This document shows, in pieces, positions 30,701-40,516 of a DNA stretch of 64,000 nt; the stretch's first letter is position 1, and each line of letters starts with the position of its first letter. Origin of the DNA: an uncultured Bacteroidales bacterium (GTDB taxonomy: Bacteria > Bacteroidota > Bacteroidia > Bacteroidales > Muribaculaceae); the NCBI GenBank assembly GCA_946011725.1, contig CAMGBT010000003.1, positions 1 to 64,000 on the forward strand, given 5' to 3'. A program made the position numbers and the translations under genes. A model generated the notes under the pieces. It was not told the DNA's origin. It ran no database searches and worked only from the letters and a program-made list of their open reading frames with translations.

Positions 30701-33700
30701 ATGGCCACACATTCGTGCTTGGCGGTCGCTTCCCCGAGGTGGATAAGTACGACTTCAACAGCGAATTGAGCGGCCTGACCTTCTGGGACAACACCACCGT
30801 GATGGTCACCGGCCGCGTGGACGGCGGTGCGGTGGAATACGCCAAGCCGATGGGCTTCGCAAGCTCCGTCAACAACATCGGCGTGGCCGAAATCGTGCTC
30901 GAAGCCGACTACATGATGAACGCTCGCCAAGAAACCATCGGATCTGCAACACAATGGCAGTATGCCACGGAACCACGGTCGTTCGACGACGGTAACGACC
31001 GTGTCGTCTGCGGCATCACCGGCGGCTACGGCTCCACCGACCTCGCCAAGCAGATCACCATCACCACCGACGCCCGCACCGGCGAGTTCTGCGCCATGCT
31101 CCCGCCGGTGCTCTACACCGTGAAGAGCGTGCGCGTGCTGTCCAACCCCGACATCGACTTCGGCCAGTACGCCGCCACCATCGACGCCTCGAAGGCCTCG
31201 CGCGAGTACACCGACTCGCTGCGCAACGAGGCCTCCGGTGCATACGAGTACTTCAAGTACAACTCCAAATTCAACCTCGCCTACCGCTCCACCCCCGTGC
31301 TCGAAGTCAGCGACCCCGACGCCGCTGAGGGCGCTTTCGGTGCGCAAACCTACACCGTGTTCGACAACGACGGAACCTCCGAAACGGTTACCCTCTACAA
31401 AGTGGACGATTCGGGCAATGTGACCTACACCTACCAGCACCCCGTGTACCTGCAATTGGAGCAGTACAAGCTCGACTTCCACGGTTACGAGCTGTATGAG
31501 AACCGCGACGTAGGTGCAGCGGTACCATCGCAAAAAGTACCGCTACAAAAAGTCGGAATCAACGTGGCCAACGAGTTCTCCGTGAAGAATGCCTTCCGCC
31601 AGGAGGACGGCACGCTTGCGCCGGTCACCCCCGACGGCTTCTCGCTCGACAGCCTCGGCCGCGCGCAATACGTGTTCCAAATCGGTGCACCCTGCCTGCT
31701 TGAGTCGGAGAACTACTCCCGCACCCTCGCCATCAGCTACAGCATCAACGGCAACCGTTACTCCTACCCCGACATGCGCGGCATCGTGTTCGGCAACATC
31801 CCCACCGGGTCGAACTTCATCACCGCCGGACCCGACGTCGTTACCATGATTCTGCGCGACCCGCCCGGCACCGCATCCTCCGCCACTTGGGAGATGGGTA
31901 CATCGCACACCACCAGCTATAGCTACGATGGTGTGAACTCAGCCATCCAAGATTGGAAAGTGTCCACCCGCTTTGGCGTGGAAATGGCCGTAGCCTCGGG
32001 TGTGCCCGGATGTATGGTCATCATTCCCGAATCGCAGAAAGCTAGCGCTGAGAACGAAGTCACCGGCTGCGAAACGTGGCACCATCCCAATGGCTGGACC
32101 ACGACCACCACCGCCAAACAAAGCATCAGCACATCCTCCGAGCAGCAATTCGACGGCCCCGAAGCCGATGTATTCATCGGCCGCTCCTCCAACATCATAA
32201 TCGGCCGAGCGCGCGAAGTATGCCCCCACCGCGGCGACGACGGCGAGCTCCACCTCGACATGCAGGAAGTGTTCACTATGGGCACCAAGTTCGACACCGA
32301 ATTCAACTACACCCAAAACTACGTGCGTGCCACCCTCATCCCCAACCTCATCCGCACGCGCAATTCGCTCATCCAACCCATGGGCACATCGCTCTCCAAC
32401 CCCGGTATCACATATAAATATGTGTCGACGGTTGAGAGTACCGACCCCAACTTCGGTCGCCATGGCTACTATCACTCCATCCCGCCCGAAAGTCTCTCCT
32501 CACTGCCCGAAGAGCAGCAATTTGCCGTGGACAGCGTGCAATGGTGCAACGACCAAGTAGCGCGCTGGGAACAGATACTCTACAACAACGAGAAAGCCAA
32601 AGTGGACGCCTTCGAAGACCGTTCGCGGTACCTGCAGAAGAACTACAGCTTCGACGCCGGCTCGCACGTCACCATTTCGCAAACTCACTCCCACAGCACC
32701 TCGTCAGGTAGCGGTTACGAATGGGAAGTAACAGAAAAAGCCACCATCGGATTCTCTGTAAATATTGCCGGCCACGGATTTTCCAACAACATCTCTATCG
32801 GGTATAAACGACACAACTCCTCCACTCTCATGGAGTCGCAGGACAGCACGTTCACCACTTCCTTCACCTTAGCCGAGAAGCAAACCAACGACGCGCTGTC
32901 GGTGGATGTGTTCAACGCTCCCGACAAATTCGGCCCCATCTTCGTGACCCGCGGTGGCCAAACCTCCGGCAACTGGGAGCCGCAGCAAGTCACTCACTAC
33001 TACCGTCCCGGCACCGAAATCATGGCCCAGACGCAGAAGATTGTGGTGCCTCGCATCTATGTGGACAATCCCATCGTGGAGAACGTGCCCGTGGGCGAAT
33101 CGGCCATGTTCAAGGTCACATTCGCCAACGAATCGGAAACCCGCGGCACCACATCCGTAATTATGGGCATGGACAACTTCTCCAACCCATACGGTGCTGA
33201 AGTGCGTATGGGTGGCGGCACACTCAACCAAGGCATCGGCGATGTGCTCTCTTACGGCAGCCCCGTGGAGCAGACCATCGTAGTGAAGCAAACCAACTAC
33301 GATGCCCTCGACTATCGCATCGCAATCATCCTGTTCGACGCTTCGCAAGATACTCCTAATAAAATCTACCCGGCCAACGCCGACACTGCCTACATCGAAG
33401 CCCACTTCGTGCCGGCCTCCTCAAAGGCCGTGCTCGCCACCTCCACGCCCTACATCAACGAGCGTGTCACCTCATCGCGAGCTTCGTTCACCATCTCCGA
33501 CTACAACCTCAACCTGCGCAACCTCCGCACCGTTGCCCTCCGCCACAAGGGGGTTAACGACCAAGAATGGACAGTGGACCACGTGTGGAACACTCTCGCC
33601 AACTGCGTCACCCCCGAGGACTCGCTCCAAGCGCTCACCGATGCCCAAATCCGCTTCGACATCGACATGAGCGACCCGCACCACTGGCCGGAGCAAACCT

Positions 33701-36700
33701 ACCTGTTCCAAGTCACCACCATGAGCCTGTTCGGCGAGCAGAGTGAGTACTTCTACGGCGACGAGGTCACCGTGGTGAAGGACACCACCTCGCCAATCGT
33801 GGTGGGTACGCCTTCGCCTTCCAACGGCATATACAACAACGGTTCGGAAATCAGCGTATCGTTCAACGAGGACATCCGCGGCGAACTGCTCACCGCCGAC
33901 GACAACATATCGGTCATCGGCCGACTGAACAACGCTACGCTCACTCACGACGTAGCGGCTGCCTTCAGCGGCGGCAGCGGTGCGGCCTCCGAGGCCAAAC
34001 TGCCGCTCAAGGGCAACGCGCAATCGCTCAACCTGTGGCTGCGTCACAAGGGCGAAGGCGGCTCGCTCTTCCGCATCGGTTCGCTTGACATCGCTTTGGA
34101 CGCTCAAGGCCGACTCACCGTCAGCGCCAACGGCCAAACGGTCACCTCCGAAGCCGCTCTGCCGGCTAATCAGTGGCTGTTCCTGTCGGTTGTGGCTGCC
34201 ACCGACGGTGCAAGCACCTCAATCACCGCCGACGCGGCCTACGACGACGTCACCATCAGCCTGTTCGACCGCTCCACAATCACCGGCACCGTCTCCGTGG
34301 TGGGAATCGTAGAAATCGGCTCCAACCTTAAGGCCGAAATCCACGAGGTGACCGTATGGGACTACGCACGGCCCTTCTCCGTGGCCGTGAGCGAACGGTC
34401 CAAGCCCAAGAGCCAATACACATCGCATCTAATCGCCTACTGGCCCATGAACGAGGGCTACGGCTCGGTGCTCTACGACAAAGTGGCCGCTCGCAACTTG
34501 GCCATGCTCTCCGGCACCACCTGGGCGCTGGCCGGCGAGAACTACTCTCTGGCTCTCGCTCCGGCGCAGATTGCAGCCATCAACCTGTCGAACTGCGCCA
34601 CCGGAAGCGACGACGACTACCTGCTGCAGCTGTGGTTCCGCGTGGAAAGCACCGTGGCCAACGGCGCCAACATCCTGTGGCTCAACGACGGCCAAACCCG
34701 CCTCATCGTCTCAGGCAAGGACGGCCACCTCGGTCTGCTCAACTCGGGTGCAGAGACCGCCGTCACCACATCCGACATCCGCGACGGACAGTGGCACCAG
34801 TTCTCCATGATGGTGCACAAGAGCACCAACGCCAATGCCAACCTCTACCTCGATGGTAAGAGTGTGGCAGTGGTGTCGTCCTCACGTGTTGCCAACCTTG
34901 CCGGACAGCTCCGCCTCGGCGGCGGCCTCACCGGTAACGTCGACGAGGTGCGCATCCTCCACGATTACTACACCTCCGACGTCATCATCAGCAACATCTA
35001 CCAGCGCTCCGACTCGCTCAACGCTTCAGTGATGGGTCTCAAGGGCTACTTCCCCTTCGAGAAGGTCCAACTCGACCAATACGGCCTGGAGCAAGTGGTG
35101 CCCACCCTCTCCGACCAAGGCACAGCCTCGTTAGGCGAGCTTATCCTGCTGCAGGGTGAAGACCTCGCCTGCACCGCCGACCAAGCACCCGCGCTCAAAC
35201 GCTCAGCCACCGTGCAGAATGTCGACTTCGACTTCTACACCACCGAGCGCACCATCTTCATCAAGCTCAACGAGCAACCGGCCACCATCCAAGGCTGTAA
35301 GCTCTATGTGACCGTGCGCGATGTCCGCGACAATGCCGGCAACACCGTCGACCAAGTCACGTGGTCGTTCACCGTCGACGACAACTCCATCGACTGGGTA
35401 ATCTCCTCCGCCGAACAAATCTTCACCGAGTACTCCACCGACGAGGATCGCAAACTCATAGCGATGATATACAACGGCGGCGCAGACGAGGAAGCCTGGA
35501 CGCTCGAAGGTCTGCCCGCATGGTTGGAAGCTGACCAAACCTCCGGCACACTCAATGCCGGAGATGTTTACAGCGTGCACCTCACCGTGAGCGAAGCCCT
35601 CCCCGTGGGTATCAACCAAGGCCAAATCTACTTGGTGGATTCCAACGGTATCTCGCATGCGTTGACCTACTCATTCACCAAGTTGGTCAACCGCCCCGAC
35701 TGGTATGTGGACCAATCGCGCTACTCCAACACCATGAACATCATCGGTCAGGTGGTGGTCGACGGTGTCATCCAAGAGAACCCCTACAGCATCATCGCCG
35801 CTTTCGATAGCGATGATGTGTGCGTGGGTACTGCCTTGCCTACCAACTTCTCGCGCTACGGTACATCCTACTTCATGCTCACCATCTACGGCAACGCCAA
35901 GGGCACCGAGCCGCTGCACTTCCGCTATTACGATGCCAACGACGGCACAATCAGCCCATCGTTCCGCATGACCTTAGCCGGTGTGGTGCAGGAGCCTGTA
36001 TTCACTCCCAACGCGGTGCTGGGCGCTATCGGGCAGCCGTTCATCTGGGCGCCCGACGAGAACATCGAGCAGACCACCGAAATCAACCACGGTTGGCAGT
36101 GGATTTCGTTCTATGCCGACCCGGTCGACCCGTCCGTGGCCTCGGTATTCAACATCGTGGACTATGCCGGTCAGCCCGTAGTGACCGAAGTGGTGCAGAA
36201 CGATGCCTACGCGCGTCGCGAAGCCGACGGCTCGTGGTCGGGCGAACTCACCGCCGTGCAAATCGGCCTAATGTACAAGGTCAACGCCTCCGGATTCTCC
36301 CACCTCAGCATCATCGGTCCTGCCGCCAACAACCTCCGTCGTCCCATTACCATCACGCCCATGTGGAACTGGCTCGGCGCCAACATCTCATCCTCGATGA
36401 TGCTCTCCACAGCCTTGGCCGACATGAATCCCGAGGAAGGCGACGTCATCAAGAACCGCACCCGCATGGCCATCTTCACCGACGGCGGATGGATTGGCAC
36501 TCTGCAGGCCATCACTCCCGGCGAGGGCTACTTCTACCGCTCCTGCGCCGCCGAAACCAAGGAGTTCACCTACCCATCATCGGCTACTCAAGTGCAGAGC
36601 GCTCCCGCCAAGACTCCGGCCATGACCACCGCAGGCCACTTCGGCAGCTACGACACAGCCCGCTACGACGGCACCATGACCATCACCGCCGCCATTGAGT

Positions 36701-37101
36701 GTGAGGGTCATCGCCTGAGCAATTGCGAGCTCGCCGCTTTCGATGCCAACGGTGACCTCTGCGGCGACAAGTTCACCCACGACGAGGACGACCGCCGCCT
36801 CATCTACCTTGTAGTGCATGCCGACCACCCGCAAGCCATCTCCTTCCGAGTAGCCATCACCGATGCCCAGGGCCACGTCACCGAGTATCAGCTCACCGAG
36901 ACCATACCCTTCGAAGACGGTGCAGCTCTTGGTACCACAGCCGCTCCCGTAGTGTTCGACCTCACCGAACTCGGTCTGCGCTCCATCTACGGACTTCCCG
37001 GCGACCAAGGTGTATACAAAACCCTCGATGAAAACCGCCAAGTAATCATCCACCGCGGTCACGACACCTTCACCCCCGACGGCCGCCAAATCCGCCGCTA
37101 A
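27736..37101 (+). CDS. Giant (3121 aa) secreted multidomain protein with two LamG-like modules, carboxypeptidase-regulatory-like and Ig-like segments
   Basis: Signal peptide (LALLLLLTVGLAARA); LamG-like IDEVRFFAARALSEDEI..LLAYWPLDEG and VDEVRILHDYYTSDVI; SbsA-Ig-like SPIVVGTPSPSNGIYNNGSEISVSFNEDI; sorting-like C-terminus. Confidence 0.8.
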   Translation: MKNITDLLQRSRTSGLWRPLALLLLLTVGLAARAAEDEPVVETSSASYHKWCPHTRYDMTNEGMYVQFNFCYYNDAGYDSWSDGLKIYVDGEYVGSLSNMAGDGLNTTAINTESVSISSSTNGKVVARTTGFAHDGDDYWAQVQVYVQNVGYIAGHTIKVVTKWCANRGDTREYTFIINADAKWTYMPANGTVSSVGINKVRWHNTAAPYWRSQYVAIMKSNTARDRWIEPNDNNSVFGRTVVQENRSDLQEGFDCDFSVESNYRPTTFYPRYYIAANTDAVNSMRFFDYCSPFNTPYFYRPKNVRYSFDQWRKAITLTWDVESYDDGASRAGRWMIFRQQDGMASLAGTTANFNDRTFVDTNSSIRYGQDYTYSVYFLPEGWGEPGSAKRADDLKASTTASTPCAFDIDMQVEGLDSSIRLCWDAPAIQDTGSYQYVIYRSIGDGAFESVKKINVTNNAQTHYEYEDQSIPDAGASYNYYVAIKVFDQTFESDKQVASVSGFSRATSIKASKGSYDNSVKVSWTATQIGSTTTYYELSRRVLNSRNAWQLLHSTSGTATNYSFNDQTLGNGIYYEYRVVSYSLDNYNQRYGESEVSTNGFCSLTGTISGNINYGSGTAVEGVRVNLELASSGNTANVVQFYSLRCGGANGGIRWNIDQQQAKNRLAGKKWTMQMYVRPTTACLTPVIFDADGVRLSLTDYSEVDSTFQLVLNNVPVNGIRLRADQFTHLTAAYTGASMQFYTIDRNGTLNKATASTSYSGFTDAATAIYFGASASGSEADGFVGYIDEVRFFAARALSEDEILRDYDHTLSGTESGLLAYWPLDEGAPNQRDAYDYSKTNSAPNENHGEILPNGLIDFIVPEASQLSIYAVTDATGNYIIRGIHYSGTGTNYIVRPQLGIHEFSPVTMTRFISATSNVYSGSSFTDTSSFPVSGVVYYQGTNYPVEDCLVKIDGTAASRDGELIKTGKDGRFTVDVPIGQHFVSVERDGHTFVLGGRFPEVDKYDFNSELSGLTFWDNTTVMVTGRVDGGAVEYAKPMGFASSVNNIGVAEIVLEADYMMNARQETIGSATQWQYATEPRSFDDGNDRVVCGITGGYGSTDLAKQITITTDARTGEFCAMLPPVLYTVKSVRVLSNPDIDFGQYAATIDASKASREYTDSLRNEASGAYEYFKYNSKFNLAYRSTPVLEVSDPDAAEGAFGAQTYTVFDNDGTSETVTLYKVDDSGNVTYTYQHPVYLQLEQYKLDFHGYELYENRDVGAAVPSQKVPLQKVGINVANEFSVKNAFRQEDGTLAPVTPDGFSLDSLGRAQYVFQIGAPCLLESENYSRTLAISYSINGNRYSYPDMRGIVFGNIPTGSNFITAGPDVVTMILRDPPGTASSATWEMGTSHTTSYSYDGVNSAIQDWKVSTRFGVEMAVASGVPGCMVIIPESQKASAENEVTGCETWHHPNGWTTTTTAKQSISTSSEQQFDGPEADVFIGRSSNIIIGRAREVCPHRGDDGELHLDMQEVFTMGTKFDTEFNYTQNYVRATLIPNLIRTRNSLIQPMGTSLSNPGITYKYVSTVESTDPNFGRHGYYHSIPPESLSSLPEEQQFAVDSVQWCNDQVARWEQILYNNEKAKVDAFEDRSRYLQKNYSFDAGSHVTISQTHSHSTSSGSGYEWEVTEKATIGFSVNIAGHGFSNNISIGYKRHNSSTLMESQDSTFTTSFTLAEKQTNDALSVDVFNAPDKFGPIFVTRGGQTSGNWEPQQVTHYYRPGTEIMAQTQKIVVPRIYVDNPIVENVPVGESAMFKVTFANESETRGTTSVIMGMDNFSNPYGAEVRMGGGTLNQGIGDVLSYGSPVEQTIVVKQTNYDALDYRIAIILFDASQDTPNKIYPANADTAYIEAHFVPASSKAVLATSTPYINERVTSSRASFTISDYNLNLRNLRTVALRHKGVNDQEWTVDHVWNTLANCVTPEDSLQALTDAQIRFDIDMSDPHHWPEQTYLFQVTTMSLFGEQSEYFYGDEVTVVKDTTSPIVVGTPSPSNGIYNNGSEISVSFNEDIRGELLTADDNISVIGRLNNATLTHDVAAAFSGGSGAASEAKLPLKGNAQSLNLWLRHKGEGGSLFRIGSLDIALDAQGRLTVSANGQTVTSEAALPANQWLFLSVVAATDGASTSITADAAYDDVTISLFDRSTITGTVSVVGIVEIGSNLKAEIHEVTVWDYARPFSVAVSERSKPKSQYTSHLIAYWPMNEGYGSVLYDKVAARNLAMLSGTTWALAGENYSLALAPAQIAAINLSNCATGSDDDYLLQLWFRVESTVANGANILWLNDGQTRLIVSGKDGHLGLLNSGAETAVTTSDIRDGQWHQFSMMVHKSTNANANLYLDGKSVAVVSSSRVANLAGQLRLGGGLTGNVDEVRILHDYYTSDVIISNIYQRSDSLNASVMGLKGYFPFEKVQLDQYGLEQVVPTLSDQGTASLGELILLQGEDLACTADQAPALKRSATVQNVDFDFYTTERTIFIKLNEQPATIQGCKLYVTVRDVRDNAGNTVDQVTWSFTVDDNSIDWVISSAEQIFTEYSTDEDRKLIAMIYNGGADEEAWTLEGLPAWLEADQTSGTLNAGDVYSVHLTVSEALPVGINQGQIYLVDSNGISHALTYSFTKLVNRPDWYVDQSRYSNTMNIIGQVVVDGVIQENPYSIIAAFDSDDVCVGTALPTNFSRYGTSYFMLTIYGNAKGTEPLHFRYYDANDGTISPSFRMTLAGVVQEPVFTPNAVLGAIGQPFIWAPDENIEQTTEINHGWQWISFYADPVDPSVASVFNIVDYAGQPVVTEVVQNDAYARREADGSWSGELTAVQIGLMYKVNASGFSHLSIIGPAANNLRRPITITPMWNWLGANISSSMMLSTALADMNPEEGDVIKNRTRMAIFTDGGWIGTLQAITPGEGYFYRSCAAETKEFTYPSSATQVQSAPAKTPAMTTAGHFGSYDTARYDGTMTITAAIECEGHRLSNCELAAFDANGDLCGDKFTHDEDDRRLIYLVVHADHPQAISFRVAITDAQGHVTEYQLTETIPFEDGAALGTTAAPVVFDLTELGLRSIYGLPGDQGVYKTLDENRQVIIHRGHDTFTPDGRQIRR

Positions 37102-37106
37102 CAAAA

Positions 37107-37145
37107 TAGTAATGGCTCTGCAGAACCAAGCAGAGCCATTACTAT
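37107..37145. terminator. Bidirectional terminator hairpin between convergent genes
   Basis: TAGTAATGGCTCTGC-agaaccaa-GCAGAGCCATTACTA. Confidence 0.88.
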
Positions 37146-37164
37146 ATCCGGTGAAGAGGTGATA

Positions 37165-37626
37165 TTAGTTCTTGCAGCGGTGAACGAAGAACGAGGTTTT
37201 GGCGCGCTTGCCTTCGCAGGTGCCCATGATTTCGAGCTTTTGAATCGCTGATTCCTCGATGGGCAGCAGCACAAACTCGAAGGTGTTGGCATCAAGTTGG
37301 GTGACCAAGCAGCGGACTTCGCCCATGGTGTACTTGCCTTCGTAGGCCACCGCGCCCATCGACACGTCGTCGCTGTTGGTGCAACGTACCACCACGCGGC
37401 CTTCGTCTTCCTCGGTGGCGATTTCGAAACTCTTGGGAACGCCGCATCCGGGGTCGGGCGAACTATAGCGTGTCATAATCTTGTCGGGATTGGAGTTGGA
37501 TACAACTTCCCAATCGAGCAAATCTACTTGTGGACGCTCCGGGGCAGGCATCGGTTCGGGGTCGTCGTCGCAAGCAGCCACCATCAATGCCAATGGCAAA
37601 AGCAATAAATAAAGATACTTTTTCAT
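37165..37626 (-). CDS. Hypothetical lipoprotein
   Basis: MKKYLYLLLLPLALMVAACDDDPEP lipobox. Confidence 0.75.
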   Translation of the reverse strand: MKKYLYLLLLPLALMVAACDDDPEPMPAPERPQVDLLDWEVVSNSNPDKIMTRYSSPDPGCGVPKSFEIATEEDEGRVVVRCTNSDDVSMGAVAYEGKYTMGEVRCLVTQLDANTFEFVLLPIEESAIQKLEIMGTCEGKRAKTSFFVHRCKN

Positions 37627-37733
37627 AGTCAGATAATTTAGTCTACTCTATAAAATCGCAAACGCCCCCAAAATATTGCATCGCGCCCCCCAAAAAAACG
37701 CAAAATCTGCGTGAGCTCTGCCCGCATGCGGGG

Positions 37734-39320
37734 TTATTCTTCGGCGATGGGGACGCAGCGGTCGGGATAGCGTGCGTTGATGGACGGAGAGCGCCCCAGT
37801 AACCACTGCAACGGCGCTTGCTGCGGAGTGATGTACACGTAGTCGCCACCGTCGGCGCCGCGGAAGCGCACGCAATAGAGCACGTTGATGTCCAAGCGCA
37901 TGCCGTAGTCAATCTTGCCGGCGGTGATCGGGAAGGCGAAACACTCTTGCATGGGTGCTACGAAGTAGCCGCGGTAGCAACGTGCGTGGAGGTTGCCGGG
38001 CACGGGCGCACCCATGCCGGCGCGGTAGTGGGCCAAGGCGCGGGGCAGCAACTCGGGGCGGGGCCAATTGTAGTAGTCTGCCATGTTGCCGGTGTGCCAA
38101 TAGTAGCTGTATAGGCCGGTGTAAGGTTTGCCGAAAGCGAGTATGGGAGCGTCTTGGGGCAGCAGGAAGTCGGCCACGATGGGTCGGACGCGGCCTTGGG
38201 TGCGCTCGTATTCGGCCACGATGGCCTGCTCTTGGCGGTGGATTGTGAAGGCCACGGGCACGGCCACAGCCAAGTGGGTCAGCAGGAATGCCCACACGGC
38301 AGCGGAGAAGGCCATGGCGCCGCGCCCGGGGCGGCGCAGTCCGCGCCACAAACCGAGCATCAGGTGCACGATGCCCACGTAGGCCAGCAGGTAGATGGGC
38401 CATGCGGCACGTATGGCCTGCGACACCACCAGCGACACTGCGCAAACACCTGCGTAGCAAGCGATTATCACCGTATAGGGATGCAACACGCGAGGCCGCA
38501 TGCGCCGCACCAACAGCGAGGCGGCGGCCAGCAGCAGGAACGCGCCCGCGGCCACGAGCCACCACAGGATGTGGTACTCTTCGGACAGCGGATGCACCCG
38601 ATGCCAATAGCCGGTGCGGTTGATGACCGACGGCGAGAGCAACACCCATGCGCACCCGGCCAGCATTCCCGCGGCCATCGCCGCCACGTCAAGGCGGCGA
38701 TGACGGCGGCTCAGCAACATCAGCACCACCGTGCCGCCCAGCAGCGGCAGGGAGAAGATCTCGTGCCACGCGCCGAACGACATGCCGATGAGCGCCATCA
38801 GCCACGCGCGGCGGCGCGGCAAGCGGCTGAGCCACAGCATCAGCCACAGCATCACGGGCGTGGGCCACAGGTAGTTGTACGCAAACACGGCCGTGAACAC
38901 GCACTCCCACCACGGCAGCGCCAACACGAAGGCGGCGGCCACCACGCTGAAGGCCGCGGGACGGCGCCACGGCCGGCTGCCGCCCACCATCCGCCCCAGC
39001 AACGTCAGCGACCACGCCACCGCCGCCGTGGACACCATCGCCGGAATCCACCGCGGCAAGAAGAGGGTCAGCGGCCCGAGGATGTTGCTCAACCGCGAGT
39101 TGTCGTTATAGATATGCCACCGCCAGCACTCGCAAAAGCCTCGCAGCCAGTCGGTTGAGCCGTCCGTGCGGGCGTTGTCCATCACGCCCGCCATGAACCA
39201 GTAGTCGTCGCCGGCGCGCGGCATCAGGGCGTACATCAGGCCGAAAGCTGCGGTTACTGCGGCCACCAAGCCATAGTAACAGTAGCGCAGCGAGCGGTCG
39301 CGGGTGTCGAGGGTGGCCAT
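37734..39320 (-). CDS. DUF6056-like polytopic membrane protein
   Basis: Many hydrophobic segments; LMPRAGDDYWFMAGVMDNARTDGSTDWLRGFCECWRWHIYNDNSRLSNILGPLTLFLPRW. Confidence 0.75.
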   Translation of the reverse strand: MATLDTRDRSLRYCYYGLVAAVTAAFGLMYALMPRAGDDYWFMAGVMDNARTDGSTDWLRGFCECWRWHIYNDNSRLSNILGPLTLFLPRWIPAMVSTAAVAWSLTLLGRMVGGSRPWRRPAAFSVVAAAFVLALPWWECVFTAVFAYNYLWPTPVMLWLMLWLSRLPRRRAWLMALIGMSFGAWHEIFSLPLLGGTVVLMLLSRRHRRLDVAAMAAGMLAGCAWVLLSPSVINRTGYWHRVHPLSEEYHILWWLVAAGAFLLLAAASLLVRRMRPRVLHPYTVIIACYAGVCAVSLVVSQAIRAAWPIYLLAYVGIVHLMLGLWRGLRRPGRGAMAFSAAVWAFLLTHLAVAVPVAFTIHRQEQAIVAEYERTQGRVRPIVADFLLPQDAPILAFGKPYTGLYSYYWHTGNMADYYNWPRPELLPRALAHYRAGMGAPVPGNLHARCYRGYFVAPMQECFAFPITAGKIDYGMRLDINVLYCVRFRGADGGDYVYITPQQAPLQWLLGRSPSINARYPDRCVPIAEE

Positions 39321-39324
39321 GGGA

Positions 39325-40299
39325 TCAGTTTACGCGGTTTTGGGGGTGGCCGGCGAGGAAGGCGGCAAGGTTGGCCACGCTCACCTGCAGTAGGCGGTGG
39401 CGCGCGGTGACCGACTGCCAAGCAATATGGGGTGTGATGAGCAAGCGCGGGGTGTCGCCACCGGTGAGGTCGGCGGCCAGCAACGGGCAGGCGGCCGTGG
39501 GCGGCTCGGTGGCCAGTACATCCGTAGCGGCACCGGCTATGGTGCCGCTGCGGAGCGCGTCGGCCAAGGCTGACTCGTCGACAATGGGGCCGCGGGCGGT
39601 GTTGATCAGCACCGCCGTGCGCTTCATTGCGGCGAAGGCCGCGACGCCGAACAGGCCGCGGGTTTGCGGCGTAAGCGGCGCGTGGATGGTGATGACATCG
39701 GCCTCAGCGAGCATCTGCTCGAAGGTGACCTTGCGCACGTAAGGCGCGATGGCCTCGACAGCCTTGGAGGTGGGCGAGATGACGTGCATGCCGAAGGCGT
39801 GGGCGATAGCGGCCACACGCGAGCCGATGTTGCCCAAGCCATACACACCCATGGTCAAGCCTTCAAGTTCCTCAATCGGACCCATGGTGAAGGAGAAATC
39901 GGGGGCAGCAACCCACCGGCCGGCAGCCACCGCCGCGGTGTAGCGGCCGATGTTGACCTTCAACTGCAACAGCAACGCGAACACCGTCTGCGCCACCGAA
40001 GCCGTGCTGTAAGCGGGCACGTTGCACACGGTGATGCCCCGACGCGAGGCCGCCGCCAGGTCGATGTTATTATAGCCCGTAGCCAACTCGCCGATGAAGC
40101 GCAAGCGCGGCAAGGCATCGATCACCTCAGCCGTGAGGTTGATTTTGTTAACAAACACAGCCTCAGCCTCAGCAGCACGCGCCACCACATCCTGCGGCGC
40201 AGTGCGATCATACACAGTGAGTTCACCGAGCTGCTCGAGCCCCTCCCAGCTCAAATCGCCGGGATTAGCCACATATCCATCCAAAATTACAATCTTCAT
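39325..40299 (-). CDS. D-2-hydroxyacid dehydrogenase
   Basis: GVYGLGNIGSRVAAIAHAFGMHVI NAD motif; LINTARGPIVDESALADAL; ITPHIAW. Confidence 0.92.
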   Translation of the reverse strand: MKIVILDGYVANPGDLSWEGLEQLGELTVYDRTAPQDVVARAAEAEAVFVNKINLTAEVIDALPRLRFIGELATGYNNIDLAAASRRGITVCNVPAYSTASVAQTVFALLLQLKVNIGRYTAAVAAGRWVAAPDFSFTMGPIEELEGLTMGVYGLGNIGSRVAAIAHAFGMHVISPTSKAVEAIAPYVRKVTFEQMLAEADVITIHAPLTPQTRGLFGVAAFAAMKRTAVLINTARGPIVDESALADALRSGTIAGAATDVLATEPPTAACPLLAADLTGGDTPRLLITPHIAWQSVTARHRLLQVSVANLAAFLAGHPQNRVN

Positions 40300-40368
40300 A
40301 ATTCAGAAATTTTCTGCAAAGATAGCAAATTTTCGCCTAACGCGCAAGTGGAACTGACCAACCTCACG

Positions 40369-40450
40369 GCAGCGAGGGCCTCACGCAGATTATTTAGGAG
40401 TGGACGAGGTGCAGCGAGGGCCTCACGCAGATTATTTAGGAGTGGACGAG
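40369..40450. repeat. Perfect 40-bp direct duplication, period 42
   Basis: GCAGCGAGGGCCTCACGCAGATTATTTAGGAGTGGACGAG at 40369-40408 and 40411-40450. Confidence 0.97.
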
Positions 40451-40451
40451 C

Positions 40452-40493
40452 GGGCGGAGCCTTTTTGCTCGTGCTTCGAGCTCTTGCTCGCCC
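40452..40493 (-). repeat. Dispersed double-hairpin intergenic repeat, copy
   Basis: Reverse complement GGGCGAGCAAGAGCTCGAAGCACGAGCAAAAAGGCTCCGCCC. Confidence 0.85.
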
Positions 40494-40516
40494 GGGGAGC
40501 GCAACCGGGCGGGCAA

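Noticed and set aside
27736-37101. Calling the giant protein a type IX secretion (T9SS) substrate
   Set aside because: The C-terminus (VYKTLDENRQVIIHRGHDTFTPDGRQIRR) resembles Bacteroidales sorting-like tails but is too degenerate to assert without a profile search.
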